A stretch of DNA of 64,000 nucleotides, taken from NCBI RefSeq assembly GCF_001808185.1, contig NZ_CP017668.1, positions 2,418,001 through 2,482,000 on the forward strand. The letters run 5' to 3'. Shown piece after piece: positions 34,355 to 42,891 of the stretch. Within the stretch, counting starts at the first letter, position 1. The number at the start of each line of letters is the position of its first letter. Source of the DNA: Jeongeupia sp. USM3 (GTDB taxonomy: Bacteria; Pseudomonadota; Gammaproteobacteria; Burkholderiales; Chitinibacteraceae). Below the pieces are notes generated by a model. The model worked only from the letters and a program-made list of their open reading frames with translations. It searched no databases and had not been told where the DNA came from. The position numbers and the translations under genes were made by a program.

Positions 34355-35359
34355 ATGAAGATTCTCGTCACCGGCGCAGCCGGGTTCATCGGCCTGCACC
34401 TGAGCCAGCGCCTGCTGGCCGCCGGCCATGCCGTGCACGGCATCGACAGCGTCAACAGTTACTACGATCCGGCACTCAAGCGCGCGCGTCTGGCGCAGTT
34501 GAGCCCGCTGGCCGGCTTCTCGTTCGAAGAACGCGACCTGGCCGACCCGGCCTGTGTCGCGCTGATCCGCGACGGCGGTTACGACGCGGTCGTGCATCTG
34601 GCCGCACAGGCCGGTGTCCGTTATTCGCTCGAGGCGCCGCTCGCGTACAGCGATGCCAACCTCGTCGGCTTTACCCACGTGCTCGAAGGCTGTCGGCACG
34701 GCAAGGTCGGCCAGCTGATCTTTGCCAGCAGCTCGAGCGTCTACGGCGGCAACCGCAAGCTGCCGTTCGCCGAAACCGATTCGGCCGACCACCCGGTCAG
34801 CTTCTATGCGGCGACCAAGCGCGCCAACGAGCTGATGGCGCACAGCTACGCCCACCTGTACGGTCTGCCGGTGACCGGGTTGCGCTTCTTCACCGTCTAC
34901 GGTCCGTGGGGCCGGCCGGACATGGCGTACTACAAGTTCGCGCAGAAGATCGTTCGCGGCGAGACCATCGACGTCTACAACCACGGCAGGATGCGCCGTG
35001 ATTTCACCTATATCGACGAGATCATCGACGGCATCGAGGGCCTGCTCGCCAGGCCGGCGGCGCCGGACGCGAACTTCGACGTGATGCAGCCGAAGGCCGG
35101 CAGCAGCTGGGCGCCGTACCGGATACTGAACATCGGCGGCAACAACCCGGTGCCGCTGATGGACTTCATCGCCACGCTGGAAAAGCACCTCGGCGTGACC
35201 GCGAACAAGCACTACCTGCCGATGCAGGACGGCGACGTGGCGGAAACCTACGCCGACACGCGGGCGCTCGAAGCCGTCGTCGGCCCCATCGCGCGGATTT
35301 CGCTCGACGAGGGACTCGGCCGTTTCGTTGCGTGGTTCAAGGACTACCACGGTGTCTGA
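34355..35359 (+). CDS. UDP-glucuronate 4-epimerase (CapI/Gla type)
   Basis: A 334-residue short-chain epimerase that should convert UDP-glucuronate to UDP-galacturonate. The NAD site is GAAGFIGLHL; the catalytic Ser is in SSSSVYGGN; Tyr-x3-Lys is in SFYAATKRANE. DSVNSYYDPALKRARL, GPWGRPDMAYYKF and NIGGNNPVPLMDFI set it apart from GalE and match the glucuronate 4-epimerase group. TATAAT at 34300-34305 is a possible -10. It opens a run of coupled glycan genes. Confidence 0.88.
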   Translation: MKILVTGAAGFIGLHLSQRLLAAGHAVHGIDSVNSYYDPALKRARLAQLSPLAGFSFEERDLADPACVALIRDGGYDAVVHLAAQAGVRYSLEAPLAYSDANLVGFTHVLEGCRHGKVGQLIFASSSSVYGGNRKLPFAETDSADHPVSFYAATKRANELMAHSYAHLYGLPVTGLRFFTVYGPWGRPDMAYYKFAQKIVRGETIDVYNHGRMRRDFTYIDEIIDGIEGLLARPAAPDANFDVMQPKAGSSWAPYRILNIGGNNPVPLMDFIATLEKHLGVTANKHYLPMQDGDVAETYADTRALEAVVGPIARISLDEGLGRFVAWFKDYHGV

Positions 35360-36437
35360 TGCGCCGTTCCGTCGTGCGCTGGTGATCAAGCTGCGCCATC
35401 ACGGCGACGTGCTGCTGACCGGGCCGGTGTTCAGCACCTTGGCCGAGGCGCATCCGGGCATCGAGATCGACGCGCTGGTGTATTCGGATACGCAGGAGAT
35501 GCTGAGCCTGCACCCGCACGTGCGCACGGTGCACACGATCGGCCGCGACTGGCGCAAGCTGGGCCCGCTGGCGCAGCTGTCGCGCTACTGGGGGGTGTAC
35601 AAGGCGCTGAAGTCGCGCGACTACGACCTGATCGTCCACCTGACCGACCACTGGCACGGTGCGCGGTTGGCACGCTTGCTCAAGCCGCGTGTCTCGGTGG
35701 CGCCGAACGTGAAGAAGAACGGCGCACGCGCCAGCAAGACGTGGGCGAAGTCGTTCAGCGCACGCTATCCGGTCATCGGCGGCAACCGCCGCCACACCGT
35801 CGACATCCATCTCGACGCGCTGCGGCGGATCGGCATCCAGCCGAGCGAGGCGAGCAAGGCGCTGCGCTTTGTCGCCGGCCCAGATGCCGAAGCGTCGGTC
35901 GCCGCCAAGCTCGCCGGGCAGGGCGTGGCGCGTGGCGGATACATCCTGATCCACCCGACCTCGCGCTGGCTGTTCAAGACCTGGCCGGTCGCGCACGTGG
36001 CTGCGCTGGTCGACGCGCTGACCGCTCGCGGCGATACCGTGGTGCTCTCAAGCGCGCCGTCCGAGGCGGAACTCGGCTGGATCGCTCAGCTCAGGGCCAG
36101 ACTGGCGCGGCCGGTCGCCGACCTGTCCGGCCAGCTGTCGCTGAAGGAGCTCGGCGCACTGATCGCCGGCGCACGCGCCTTTGTCGGCGTCGATTCGGTG
36201 CCGATGCACCTCGCCGCGGCATTGCGGACGCCGGCGGTGGCGCTGTTCGGCCCGTCCGGCGACATCGAATGGGGACCGTGGCGCTCGCCGCACCGGCTGA
36301 TCACCGAGCCGTTCAGCTGCCGCCCCTGTGGGCAGGACGGCTGCGGCGGCAGCAAGGTCAGCGACTGCCTGACCGCGATCAGGCCCGAGCGCGTGCTGGC
36401 GGAACTCGACGAGCTGCTCGCCGAGGTGGACCGGTGA
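35352..36437 (+). CDS. Heptosyltransferase, WaaQ/RfaQ-like (GT9)
   Basis: A 361-residue GT9 enzyme, probably adding a heptose to the LPS inner core. It begins at a GTG that overlaps the epimerase stop by 8 bases; an upstream in-frame ATG at 35328 adds 8 residues foreign to the family. RRALVIKLRHHGDVLLTGPV is the GT9 N-terminus. VGVDSVPMHLAAALRTPAVALFG (split: donor-binding loop) and the Cys motif CRPCGQDGCGG with SDCL are characteristic of the WaaQ (heptosyltransferase III) group. It overlaps the next gene by 4 bases. Confidence 0.85.
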   Translation: MSDAPFRRALVIKLRHHGDVLLTGPVFSTLAEAHPGIEIDALVYSDTQEMLSLHPHVRTVHTIGRDWRKLGPLAQLSRYWGVYKALKSRDYDLIVHLTDHWHGARLARLLKPRVSVAPNVKKNGARASKTWAKSFSARYPVIGGNRRHTVDIHLDALRRIGIQPSEASKALRFVAGPDAEASVAAKLAGQGVARGGYILIHPTSRWLFKTWPVAHVAALVDALTARGDTVVLSSAPSEAELGWIAQLRARLARPVADLSGQLSLKELGALIAGARAFVGVDSVPMHLAAALRTPAVALFGPSGDIEWGPWRSPHRLITEPFSCRPCGQDGCGGSKVSDCLTAIRPERVLAELDELLAEVDR

Positions 36438-37570
36438 CGGCGCCGATCCGGCTGGCGATCGTCCGGCAGAAGTACAACCCGCACGGCGGTGCCGAGCGCT
36501 TCGTCGCGCGCGCGCTCGATGCGCTCGCCAGCCGCGGCGCGCTCGACGTGACCCTGCTGGCACGGCAGTGGCAGCAGGGCGACAGTGGCTGGCATAGCGA
36601 AACGATCAACCCGCGCTATTCGGGCCGGCTCGGCCGCGACCGCGGCTTTGCCCACGCGGTGCAGAAGCGTCTCAAGGACTTCGATCTGGTGCAGAGCCAC
36701 GAGCGCATTCCCGGTGCGACGATCTTCCGCGCCGGCGACGGCGTCCATGCGGTCTGGCTCGAACAGCTGTCGCGCGTGCAGGGGCTGCCGGCAAGGCTGA
36801 TCCGCTTCTTCAGCCCCTACCACAGCTATGTGTGCCTGGCCGAGACCGAGATGTTCCGGCACCCGGCGCTGAGGACGGTGATCTGCAATTCCAGGCTGGT
36901 CCGCGACGAGATCGCCGACCGCTTCGCCGTGCCCGACCACAAGCTCGAACTGATCTACAACGGCGTCGATACCGACGCCTTCCACCCGGATCTGGCAAGT
37001 CACCGCAAGGCGATGCGTGATCAATGGCGCGTGCCGCAGGATGCGCCGCTGCTCGCCTATGTCGGCTCCGGCTTTGCACGCAAGGGTGTCGCGACCGCAC
37101 TGGCCGCGATCGTGCCTTACCGGGATGTCCATCTCGTGATCGCCGGTGCCGACAAGCATGCCAGACGCTATCAGAAGCAGGCGCAGGAGCTCGGCATCGC
37201 CGCGCGGGTGCGCTTCCTCGGCGGTGTCGCCGACGTCAAGCCGGTGTACGGCGCGGCCGACGCGCTGATCCTGCCGACCCTGTACGATCCGTTCCCGAAT
37301 GTCTGCGTCGAGGCGTTCGCATCGGGACTGCCGGTGTTCACCAGCCCGATGTGCGGTGCTGCCGAATGGATCAGCGAGGGCGTGAACGGCTGGACCAACG
37401 ACGCGCTCGACATCGAAGGCTATCGCAGCGCGGTCGGCGCCTGGCTGGCGCGCCGCGACGAATGGCCCGCCTTGCGCCAGGCCGCGCGCAAGACCGCCGA
37501 ACCCTATACCCTGGCGCGCATGGCCGGCGAGCTCGAAGCGCTCTACGCCCGCCTGCTGGCCCAGACCTGA
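36434..37570 (+). CDS. Family 4 glycosyltransferase, WaaG-like
   Basis: A 378-residue GT4 enzyme starting at GTG inside the preceding stop (GTGA). VRQKYNPHGGAERFVARAL is the N-terminal acceptor-side glycine loop and GVHAVWLEQL and YHSYVCLAETEMF resemble WaaG (LPS core glucosyltransferase I). The C-terminal donor domain has YVGSGFARKGV and PTLYDPFPNVCVEAFASGLP. Donor sugar is not certain. Together with the WaaQ-like and GT9 genes it fits core oligosaccharide assembly. Confidence 0.82.
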   Translation: MTAPIRLAIVRQKYNPHGGAERFVARALDALASRGALDVTLLARQWQQGDSGWHSETINPRYSGRLGRDRGFAHAVQKRLKDFDLVQSHERIPGATIFRAGDGVHAVWLEQLSRVQGLPARLIRFFSPYHSYVCLAETEMFRHPALRTVICNSRLVRDEIADRFAVPDHKLELIYNGVDTDAFHPDLASHRKAMRDQWRVPQDAPLLAYVGSGFARKGVATALAAIVPYRDVHLVIAGADKHARRYQKQAQELGIAARVRFLGGVADVKPVYGAADALILPTLYDPFPNVCVEAFASGLPVFTSPMCGAAEWISEGVNGWTNDALDIEGYRSAVGAWLARRDEWPALRQAARKTAEPYTLARMAGELEALYARLLAQT

Positions 37571-37589
37571 AAAACCCGAAGAGAACCCG

Positions 37590-38687
37590 ATGCGCATTCT
37601 GCATACCGAATCATCGTGCGGCTGGGGCGGTCAGGAGATCCGCATCCTGACCGAGGCCGCCGGCATGCTCGCTCGCGGCCACCAGGTGACCATCCTCGCC
37701 TGCCCGAACTCGAACATCTACCCGGCCGCGCTCGAACGCGGGATTCCGGCGGTGGCGCTGCCGATCGAAAAGAAGCGTGTCGGCAGCCTGCTGGCGATGC
37801 GCGGCTGGCTGGCGCAGCACAAGCACGAGTTCGACGTGATCAACACCCACAGCTCGACCGATGCCTGGCTGGCCGCCGTTGCCGGCGCGACCTTGTCCGG
37901 CATGCCGCCGACCGTGCGCACCCGCCATGTGTCGACCGACATCAACAAGAGCGCGACCACGCGCTGGCTCTACCTGAACGCGACCCGCCACATCGTCACC
38001 ACCGGCGAGCGGCTGCGCAGGACGCTGAACCGCGACAACGGCTTTCCGCTGAACCGGATGACGTCGATCCCGACCGGCGTCGACCTCGAGCGCTTCACGC
38101 CGCCGCTGAGCCGCAGCGCCGCGCGCGCCAAGCTCGGCCTGGCCGACAAGCCGACCTTGGGCATCCTCGCGACCTTGCGCAACTGGAAGGGCCACGGCTA
38201 CCTGTTCGATGCCTGGCCGGCGCTGACAGAACGCTTTCCGGACTGGCAGTTGCTGGTCGTCGGCGACGGCCCGCAGCGGCAGAATCTCGAGCGCCGTGTG
38301 GCCGAGGCCGGCTGGACCAACGTCGTGTTCGCCGGCAACCGTGACGACGTGCCCGACTGGCTGGCCGCAATGGATCTGTTCACCTTGCCGTCCTACGGCA
38401 ACGAAGGCGTGCCGCAGGGCATCATGCAGGCGATGGCGTGCGGGCTGCCGGTCGTCAGCACCCCGGTCGGCGCGATCGCCGAAGCGGTGCTCGACGGCCA
38501 GACCGGCACGCTGGTGCCGCCGCAGGATGCCGCGGCGCTGACCGAGGCACTGGCCGCCTTGATGGGCGATGCGACACAGCGCCAGCGCTACGCGGCCGCC
38601 GGGCTGGCGCATGCGCGTGCCACCTTCGGGCTCGAGCGCATGCTCGACCGGATGGAAGCGGTGTTCGGTGCCGCCATCGCCCGATGA
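37590..38687 (+). CDS. Family 4 glycosyltransferase
   Basis: A 365-residue GT-B enzyme, 19 bases after the WaaG-like gene. Visible parts are HTESSCGWGGQEIRIL, VINTHSSTDAWLAAVA, TVRTRHVSTDIN, LATLRNWKGHGYLFDAW and SYGNEGVPQGIMQAMACGLP. This set is seen in surface-glycan GT4 enzymes linked to GT9 genes. Sugar specificity is unknown. Its stop overlaps the next ATG. Confidence 0.8.
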   Translation: MRILHTESSCGWGGQEIRILTEAAGMLARGHQVTILACPNSNIYPAALERGIPAVALPIEKKRVGSLLAMRGWLAQHKHEFDVINTHSSTDAWLAAVAGATLSGMPPTVRTRHVSTDINKSATTRWLYLNATRHIVTTGERLRRTLNRDNGFPLNRMTSIPTGVDLERFTPPLSRSAARAKLGLADKPTLGILATLRNWKGHGYLFDAWPALTERFPDWQLLVVGDGPQRQNLERRVAEAGWTNVVFAGNRDDVPDWLAAMDLFTLPSYGNEGVPQGIMQAMACGLPVVSTPVGAIAEAVLDGQTGTLVPPQDAAALTEALAALMGDATQRQRYAAAGLAHARATFGLERMLDRMEAVFGAAIAR

Positions 38688-39667
38688 GCAGACACGTTCC
38701 GATCAAGCGCATCCTGGTCATCGTCGTCGCGCGCTTCGGCGACACCCTGCTGGTGACGCCGGTGCTGCGCCGGCTCAAGACCGCACATCCGGGCGCCGAA
38801 CTGACCGTCATGGCCCACCATCGCCGTGCCGAGGTGCTCGAGCACCTGTCCTTCATCGACCGGCTGGCGACGATCTCCAAGCGCAGTGCGCCGTGGCGCG
38901 GCCGCTTCGGGCTGAAGCACTACGATCTGGCGCTGGTCTACGGCGACGATAGCGAATTCACCGATTACGCCGCGCGGGTGTCGCGCAAGGTCGTCGCCTT
39001 CGGTACGGGCGCCGCTGCGGCCAACGTGACGCTGGTGCCACCGCCGTCGAAGCCGACACCGGCGCAGCAGGAACGCGCCATGCTGCTCGCACCGCTGGAT
39101 CTGGCTGTCGATGACTGGCGACTCGCGTACACGGTGACAGGGGCCGAGGCCATCAGGGCCGACGCGTGGGTCGCCGGCCGGCGGCTGGTCGGCCTGCAGC
39201 TGCAGAGCTTCCCGGCCAAGGCCTACCGCGACTGGCCGCTTGCGCATTTTGCAGAACTGGCCCGACGCCTGCTCGCCAGCTATCCCGACGTGCAGCTGGT
39301 GTTGCTCGGCGGTCCCGAGGGCCGCGACGCGGCGCTGAAGCTCGAGGCCGAACTGGCATCGGATCGCGTCAGCGTGCTGGCCGGCACGGTGACGATGCGC
39401 GAGAACGCCGCGATCATGGCACGGCTGGCGCTCTACGTCGGCGTCGATACCGGCCCGACCCACCTCGCCGGCGCGCTCGGCGTGCCGATGATCGCGATGT
39501 ACCACGCCTTCCACCCCGGCTACCTGCTCGCGCCGTTGCAGCACCCGGCGCTGACCGTGCTCGAACACCCGGATGCCGGCGAGGGCGCGCGCCGCGATGC
39601 GCCGATGGCCGACATCGGCGTCGATACGGTCTGGGCCGCGGTCCGACAACGACTCGGAGACGCCTGA
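38684..39667 (+). CDS. Family 9 glycosyltransferase (heptosyltransferase-like)
   Basis: A 327-residue GT9 enzyme. It has KRILVIVVARFGDTLLVTPV at the N-terminus and YVGVDTGPTHLAGALGVPMI (donor loop) at about 255-275. It lacks the CxxC region of the WaaQ-like protein upstream and is closer to generic ADP-heptose transferases. Start: ATG at 38684 (ATGA overlap). Probably part of LPS core or O-chain synthesis. Confidence 0.8.
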   Translation: MSRHVPIKRILVIVVARFGDTLLVTPVLRRLKTAHPGAELTVMAHHRRAEVLEHLSFIDRLATISKRSAPWRGRFGLKHYDLALVYGDDSEFTDYAARVSRKVVAFGTGAAAANVTLVPPPSKPTPAQQERAMLLAPLDLAVDDWRLAYTVTGAEAIRADAWVAGRRLVGLQLQSFPAKAYRDWPLAHFAELARRLLASYPDVQLVLLGGPEGRDAALKLEAELASDRVSVLAGTVTMRENAAIMARLALYVGVDTGPTHLAGALGVPMIAMYHAFHPGYLLAPLQHPALTVLEHPDAGEGARRDAPMADIGVDTVWAAVRQRLGDA

Positions 39668-39668
39668 G

Positions 39669-41489
39669 ATGTGCGGCATCGCCGGTTTCTTCCTCCCCGA
39701 CGCCCTGCCGAAGATGGCCATCGACGCGTCGATCGACGCCCTGCGCCGCCGCGGCCCCGATGCCGCACACGTGATCGGCTGGCATCGCGACGGCAGCCGC
39801 AGCGACGCCGATGCCGAATACGGCCTGCTGCACCGGCGGCTGTCGATCCGCGACCCGCGCCCCGAAGCCGACCAGCCGATGCGCAACGACGCCGGCGACA
39901 TCTGGATCTGCTACAACGGCGAGGTCTACGGCTGGGAGGACGACGCGGCGGCGCTGGTGCGCGACGGCGTCGTGTTCAACACCCGTTCCGACACCGAATT
40001 CATCCTGCGCGGCTACGAGCGCTGGGGCTTCGAGGCGCTGCTGCCGAAGCTGCGCGGCATGTTCGCGCTGGCCGTCCTCGACTGGCGCAGCCGCACGCTG
40101 TGGCTGGCGCGCGACCGGCTCGGCCTCAAGCCGCTGATCTACCACCACGGCGACGACGGCCGCTTTGCCTTCGGCTCGCTGGTCCGCGGGGTGATGCCGC
40201 TGGTGCCGGCCGCGGCGCGCACACTCGACGCCGACGGCCTTGCTGCCTATCTGGCACACCGCTACATCCCGGCGCCGCGGACGATCTTCACCGGCCTGCG
40301 CCGGCTCGAAAACGGCCACCTGCTGCGCTACGACCTCGACAGCGGCAAGCTCGAAAACCGGCCGTACTGGCAACCGGCAGCGGGCGAAGGCGAGCCGCTG
40401 GCCCTGCTCGACGAAGCGATCGGTCTGCGTACCGTCGCCGACCGGCCGGTCGGCGTGTTCCTGTCGAGCGGCGTCGATTCGGTCGTGATCGCCAGCCGGC
40501 TCGCCGCGCAAGGCCACAACGATCTGAGCACCTATACCGCCGCGTTCGCCGGCAGCACGCTCGACGAATCCGATGCGGCCGCCGGCATTGCCAAACACCT
40601 TGGCCTGCGGCACGAACGCATCGAAGTGCCGAACTCCATTGCCGCCGATTTCGACGAAATCGTCGCGACGCTCGACGAACCGTTCGCCGATCCGTCGGCG
40701 CTGCCGATGTGGTATCTGTCGCGCCAGACCAGCGAGCAGGTCAAGGTCGTGCTGTGCGGCGACGGCGGCGACGAGCTGTTCGCCGGCTACAAACGCTACA
40801 AACAGCACCTGCGCTCGAGCTGGCGCGGCGGTTTCCGGCTGCCACTGCCGTACAAGCCCGACGTGCTCGGCCGCAACAAGCTGGCGCAAGAGGCGGGCCT
40901 CTCGTGGGACGACGCGTACAGCCTGCGCTTCTCGGGCTTCGGCCCGCAGCAGCGCGCCGCGCTGATGCCGACCCGGCCGGCACGCGCGCACTACTGGCGC
41001 GACGGTGTGGCGGCGACGAGCCCGGTTGAATCGCTGCTGAACCGCGATCTGGCCAACTACCTGCCCGAATACATCCTGCGCAAGGCCGACCTCGTGACGA
41101 TGGCGCACGGGCTCGAAGGCCGCGCACCGCTGCTCGACCACCATTTCGTCGCCAGCGTGCTGGCGCAGCCGGCGGCCAAGCGTTTCACCGATCCGGCCAA
41201 GCAGTTGCTGGCGCCGGCGATGGCCGGGCTGCCCGACGCGCTGAACCCCTTCCTGCAGAAAAAACGCGGCTTCAACCCGCCGCTGACGCACTGGCTGCAG
41301 ACCGATCTCGCAGACCGCTACGCCGGGCTGGGCGCGCGGCTGGCCGTAAACAGCGACGGCTTGCTCGACGCCGTCGCCATCGATACGCTGGTCGCCGCTT
41401 ATCGCGAAGGCCACGGCCGCTACGCCGAACAGGTGTTGCAGCTGTTGATGCTCGACGCGTCGCTGGCGCAACTGAGAGCCTGCTCATGA
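39669..41489 (+). CDS. AsnB-like glutamine-dependent amidotransferase in the glycan locus
   Basis: A 606-residue protein of the asparagine synthase (glutamine-hydrolysing) family. The Cys2 nucleophile of the glutaminase domain is present (MCGIAGF), with RRGPDA and CYNGEVYG. The synthetase domain has the pyrophosphate loop FLSSGVDSVVIAS, LCGDGGDELFAGYKRY and LVTMAHGLEGRAPLLDH. Copies inside glycan loci often amidate uronic-acid carboxyls rather than make asparagine; an epimerase that makes UDP-GalA lies upstream. That is inference. The last codons (Arg-Ala-Cys-Ser) and TGA lie in the terminal inverted repeat of the element that follows. Confidence 0.85.
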   Translation: MCGIAGFFLPDALPKMAIDASIDALRRRGPDAAHVIGWHRDGSRSDADAEYGLLHRRLSIRDPRPEADQPMRNDAGDIWICYNGEVYGWEDDAAALVRDGVVFNTRSDTEFILRGYERWGFEALLPKLRGMFALAVLDWRSRTLWLARDRLGLKPLIYHHGDDGRFAFGSLVRGVMPLVPAAARTLDADGLAAYLAHRYIPAPRTIFTGLRRLENGHLLRYDLDSGKLENRPYWQPAAGEGEPLALLDEAIGLRTVADRPVGVFLSSGVDSVVIASRLAAQGHNDLSTYTAAFAGSTLDESDAAAGIAKHLGLRHERIEVPNSIAADFDEIVATLDEPFADPSALPMWYLSRQTSEQVKVVLCGDGGDELFAGYKRYKQHLRSSWRGGFRLPLPYKPDVLGRNKLAQEAGLSWDDAYSLRFSGFGPQQRAALMPTRPARAHYWRDGVAATSPVESLLNRDLANYLPEYILRKADLVTMAHGLEGRAPLLDHHFVASVLAQPAAKRFTDPAKQLLAPAMAGLPDALNPFLQKKRGFNPPLTHWLQTDLADRYAGLGARLAVNSDGLLDAVAIDTLVAAYREGHGRYAEQVLQLLMLDASLAQLRACS

Positions 41490-41742
41490 TCTTTTCACGT
41501 CAGCGCCGGGTCGGAAAAAGCGCAGTCACCAGGCGGACGACACAGCCAATAGCCGGTTATTGGCAAGGCGTACAACGCAGTGAATGCGTTTTTTCCGACC
41601 CGGCCCTCCGGGTTCGGGGCAGTACCGGCGGTGCTCGGCGTTGCCAGCCGCTTGCGGTACTCGTACCGCTGCGCGTCCGGCGCCTTGCGCGCCATCCGGT
41701 ACTGTCCCGAACGCTGACGCGAAAAGATCATGAACAGGCTCT
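41475..41742. mobile_element. 268-bp composite MITE-like element with 31-bp terminal inverted repeats
   Basis: The ends 41475-41505 and 41712-41742 are inverted repeats matching at 29 of 31 positions. Inside are two hairpin modules. Module F has arms 41505-41523 and 41586-41604 (18 of 19) around the palindrome GCCAATAGCCGGTTATTGGC (41545-41564). Module G has arms 41612-41628 and 41696-41712 (16 of 17) around GCGGTAC-TC-GTACCGC (41654-41669). GCAACTG occurs at 41468-41474 and 41746-41752 and could be a target duplication. No coding capacity is seen. It spans nearly the whole gap between the amidotransferase and the next GT4 gene. Confidence 0.8.
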
Positions 41743-41766
41743 GAAGCAACTGGATACGGAACTGCG

Positions 41767-42891
41767 ATGAAAATCGGCTTTATCGACGTCACCGCGACGG
41801 TGTCGTTCGGCGGCGTGCAGACCGCCGTGTGGCAGCTGGCTGCGGCGCTGACCGATCTCGGTCACGAAGTCCACGTGATCGGCGGCAACGGCGACATCCG
41901 CCCCGATCTTGGTGGTCGCGACATCGGCGTGCACACCTTCGCCTTCCGCTCGCGCGAGCGTTTCCCGAACTTCGGCAGCCGCTTCCGCCGTCTGGCCGAG
42001 CGGTACAGCATGGCGCGCAACGCCAGGCAGGCCGTCGCCGGGCTCGACCTCGACTGGGTCGTGCTGACCAAACCGTTCGACTTCTTCTGGCCGATGCTGA
42101 TGCCGCAAGGCAGCAGGACGCGTTTTGCGTTCATGAGCGGCGGCACCGATTTCTTCCGCGGCGACCGCAAGCTCGCCAAGCGTATCGACGCGTGGATGGC
42201 CTGCAGCCATTTCAATGCCTGGCAGCTGCAGCACCACTACAAGCGCTTCCCCAAGGTGATCTACAACGGCGTCGACGTCGGCCACTTCCGCCCGCTGGCA
42301 GCTAGCGCCAAGCGCGCCGAATTGGGCATTGGCGCCGACGAGTTCGTGCTGGCCTTCGCCGGCCGGCTGGTCGGCTGGAAGGGCATCCGGGTCGCGATCG
42401 ACGCGTTGGCGCAACTGACCGACGTGAAGGCGCGGCTGCTGCTGATCGGCGGCGGCGATGCACTTGACGAACTGAAGGCGCAGGCGCAGCGGCTGGGTCT
42501 GGCCGGACGCGTGCTGTTCGTGCCGCCGCAGCCGCACGCGGTCCTGCCCGACTGGTATGCGGCAGCCGACGCCGGTGTATTCCCGAGCATCGGCGACGAG
42601 GCCTTCGGCATCACCATTGCCGAGGCGATGGCGTGCGGACTGCCGGTGATCGCCAGCCATATCGGCGGCATCCCCGAGGTCGTCGGCAACGAAGGCAGCT
42701 GCGGCGTGCTGGTCAGCCCCGGCGACGCGACCGCGATCGCCGATGCGGTCCGACAACTGCTGGCGCTGCCCGACCGCGGCCGGGCGATCGGCGAACGCGC
42801 GAGAGCGCGCATCGTCGGCCGGTACACATGGACGCAATCGGCACAGCGGCTGCTGGCCGCGCTGGGCGATGCGCAGGGAGATCGGGCATGA
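41767..42891 (+). CDS. Family 4 glycosyltransferase
   Basis: A 374-residue GT4 enzyme. FGGVQTAVWQLAAALTDLGH is the N-terminal glycine loop, FAGRLVGWKGIRVAIDAL starts the donor domain, and the E-x7-E motif is clear in GDEAFGITIAEAMACGLP. Sugar unknown. Its start lies 24 bases after the composite repeat element; the stop overlaps the next ATG (ATGA). Confidence 0.85.
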   Translation: MKIGFIDVTATVSFGGVQTAVWQLAAALTDLGHEVHVIGGNGDIRPDLGGRDIGVHTFAFRSRERFPNFGSRFRRLAERYSMARNARQAVAGLDLDWVVLTKPFDFFWPMLMPQGSRTRFAFMSGGTDFFRGDRKLAKRIDAWMACSHFNAWQLQHHYKRFPKVIYNGVDVGHFRPLAASAKRAELGIGADEFVLAFAGRLVGWKGIRVAIDALAQLTDVKARLLLIGGGDALDELKAQAQRLGLAGRVLFVPPQPHAVLPDWYAAADAGVFPSIGDEAFGITIAEAMACGLPVIASHIGGIPEVVGNEGSCGVLVSPGDATAIADAVRQLLALPDRGRAIGERARARIVGRYTWTQSAQRLLAALGDAQGDRA

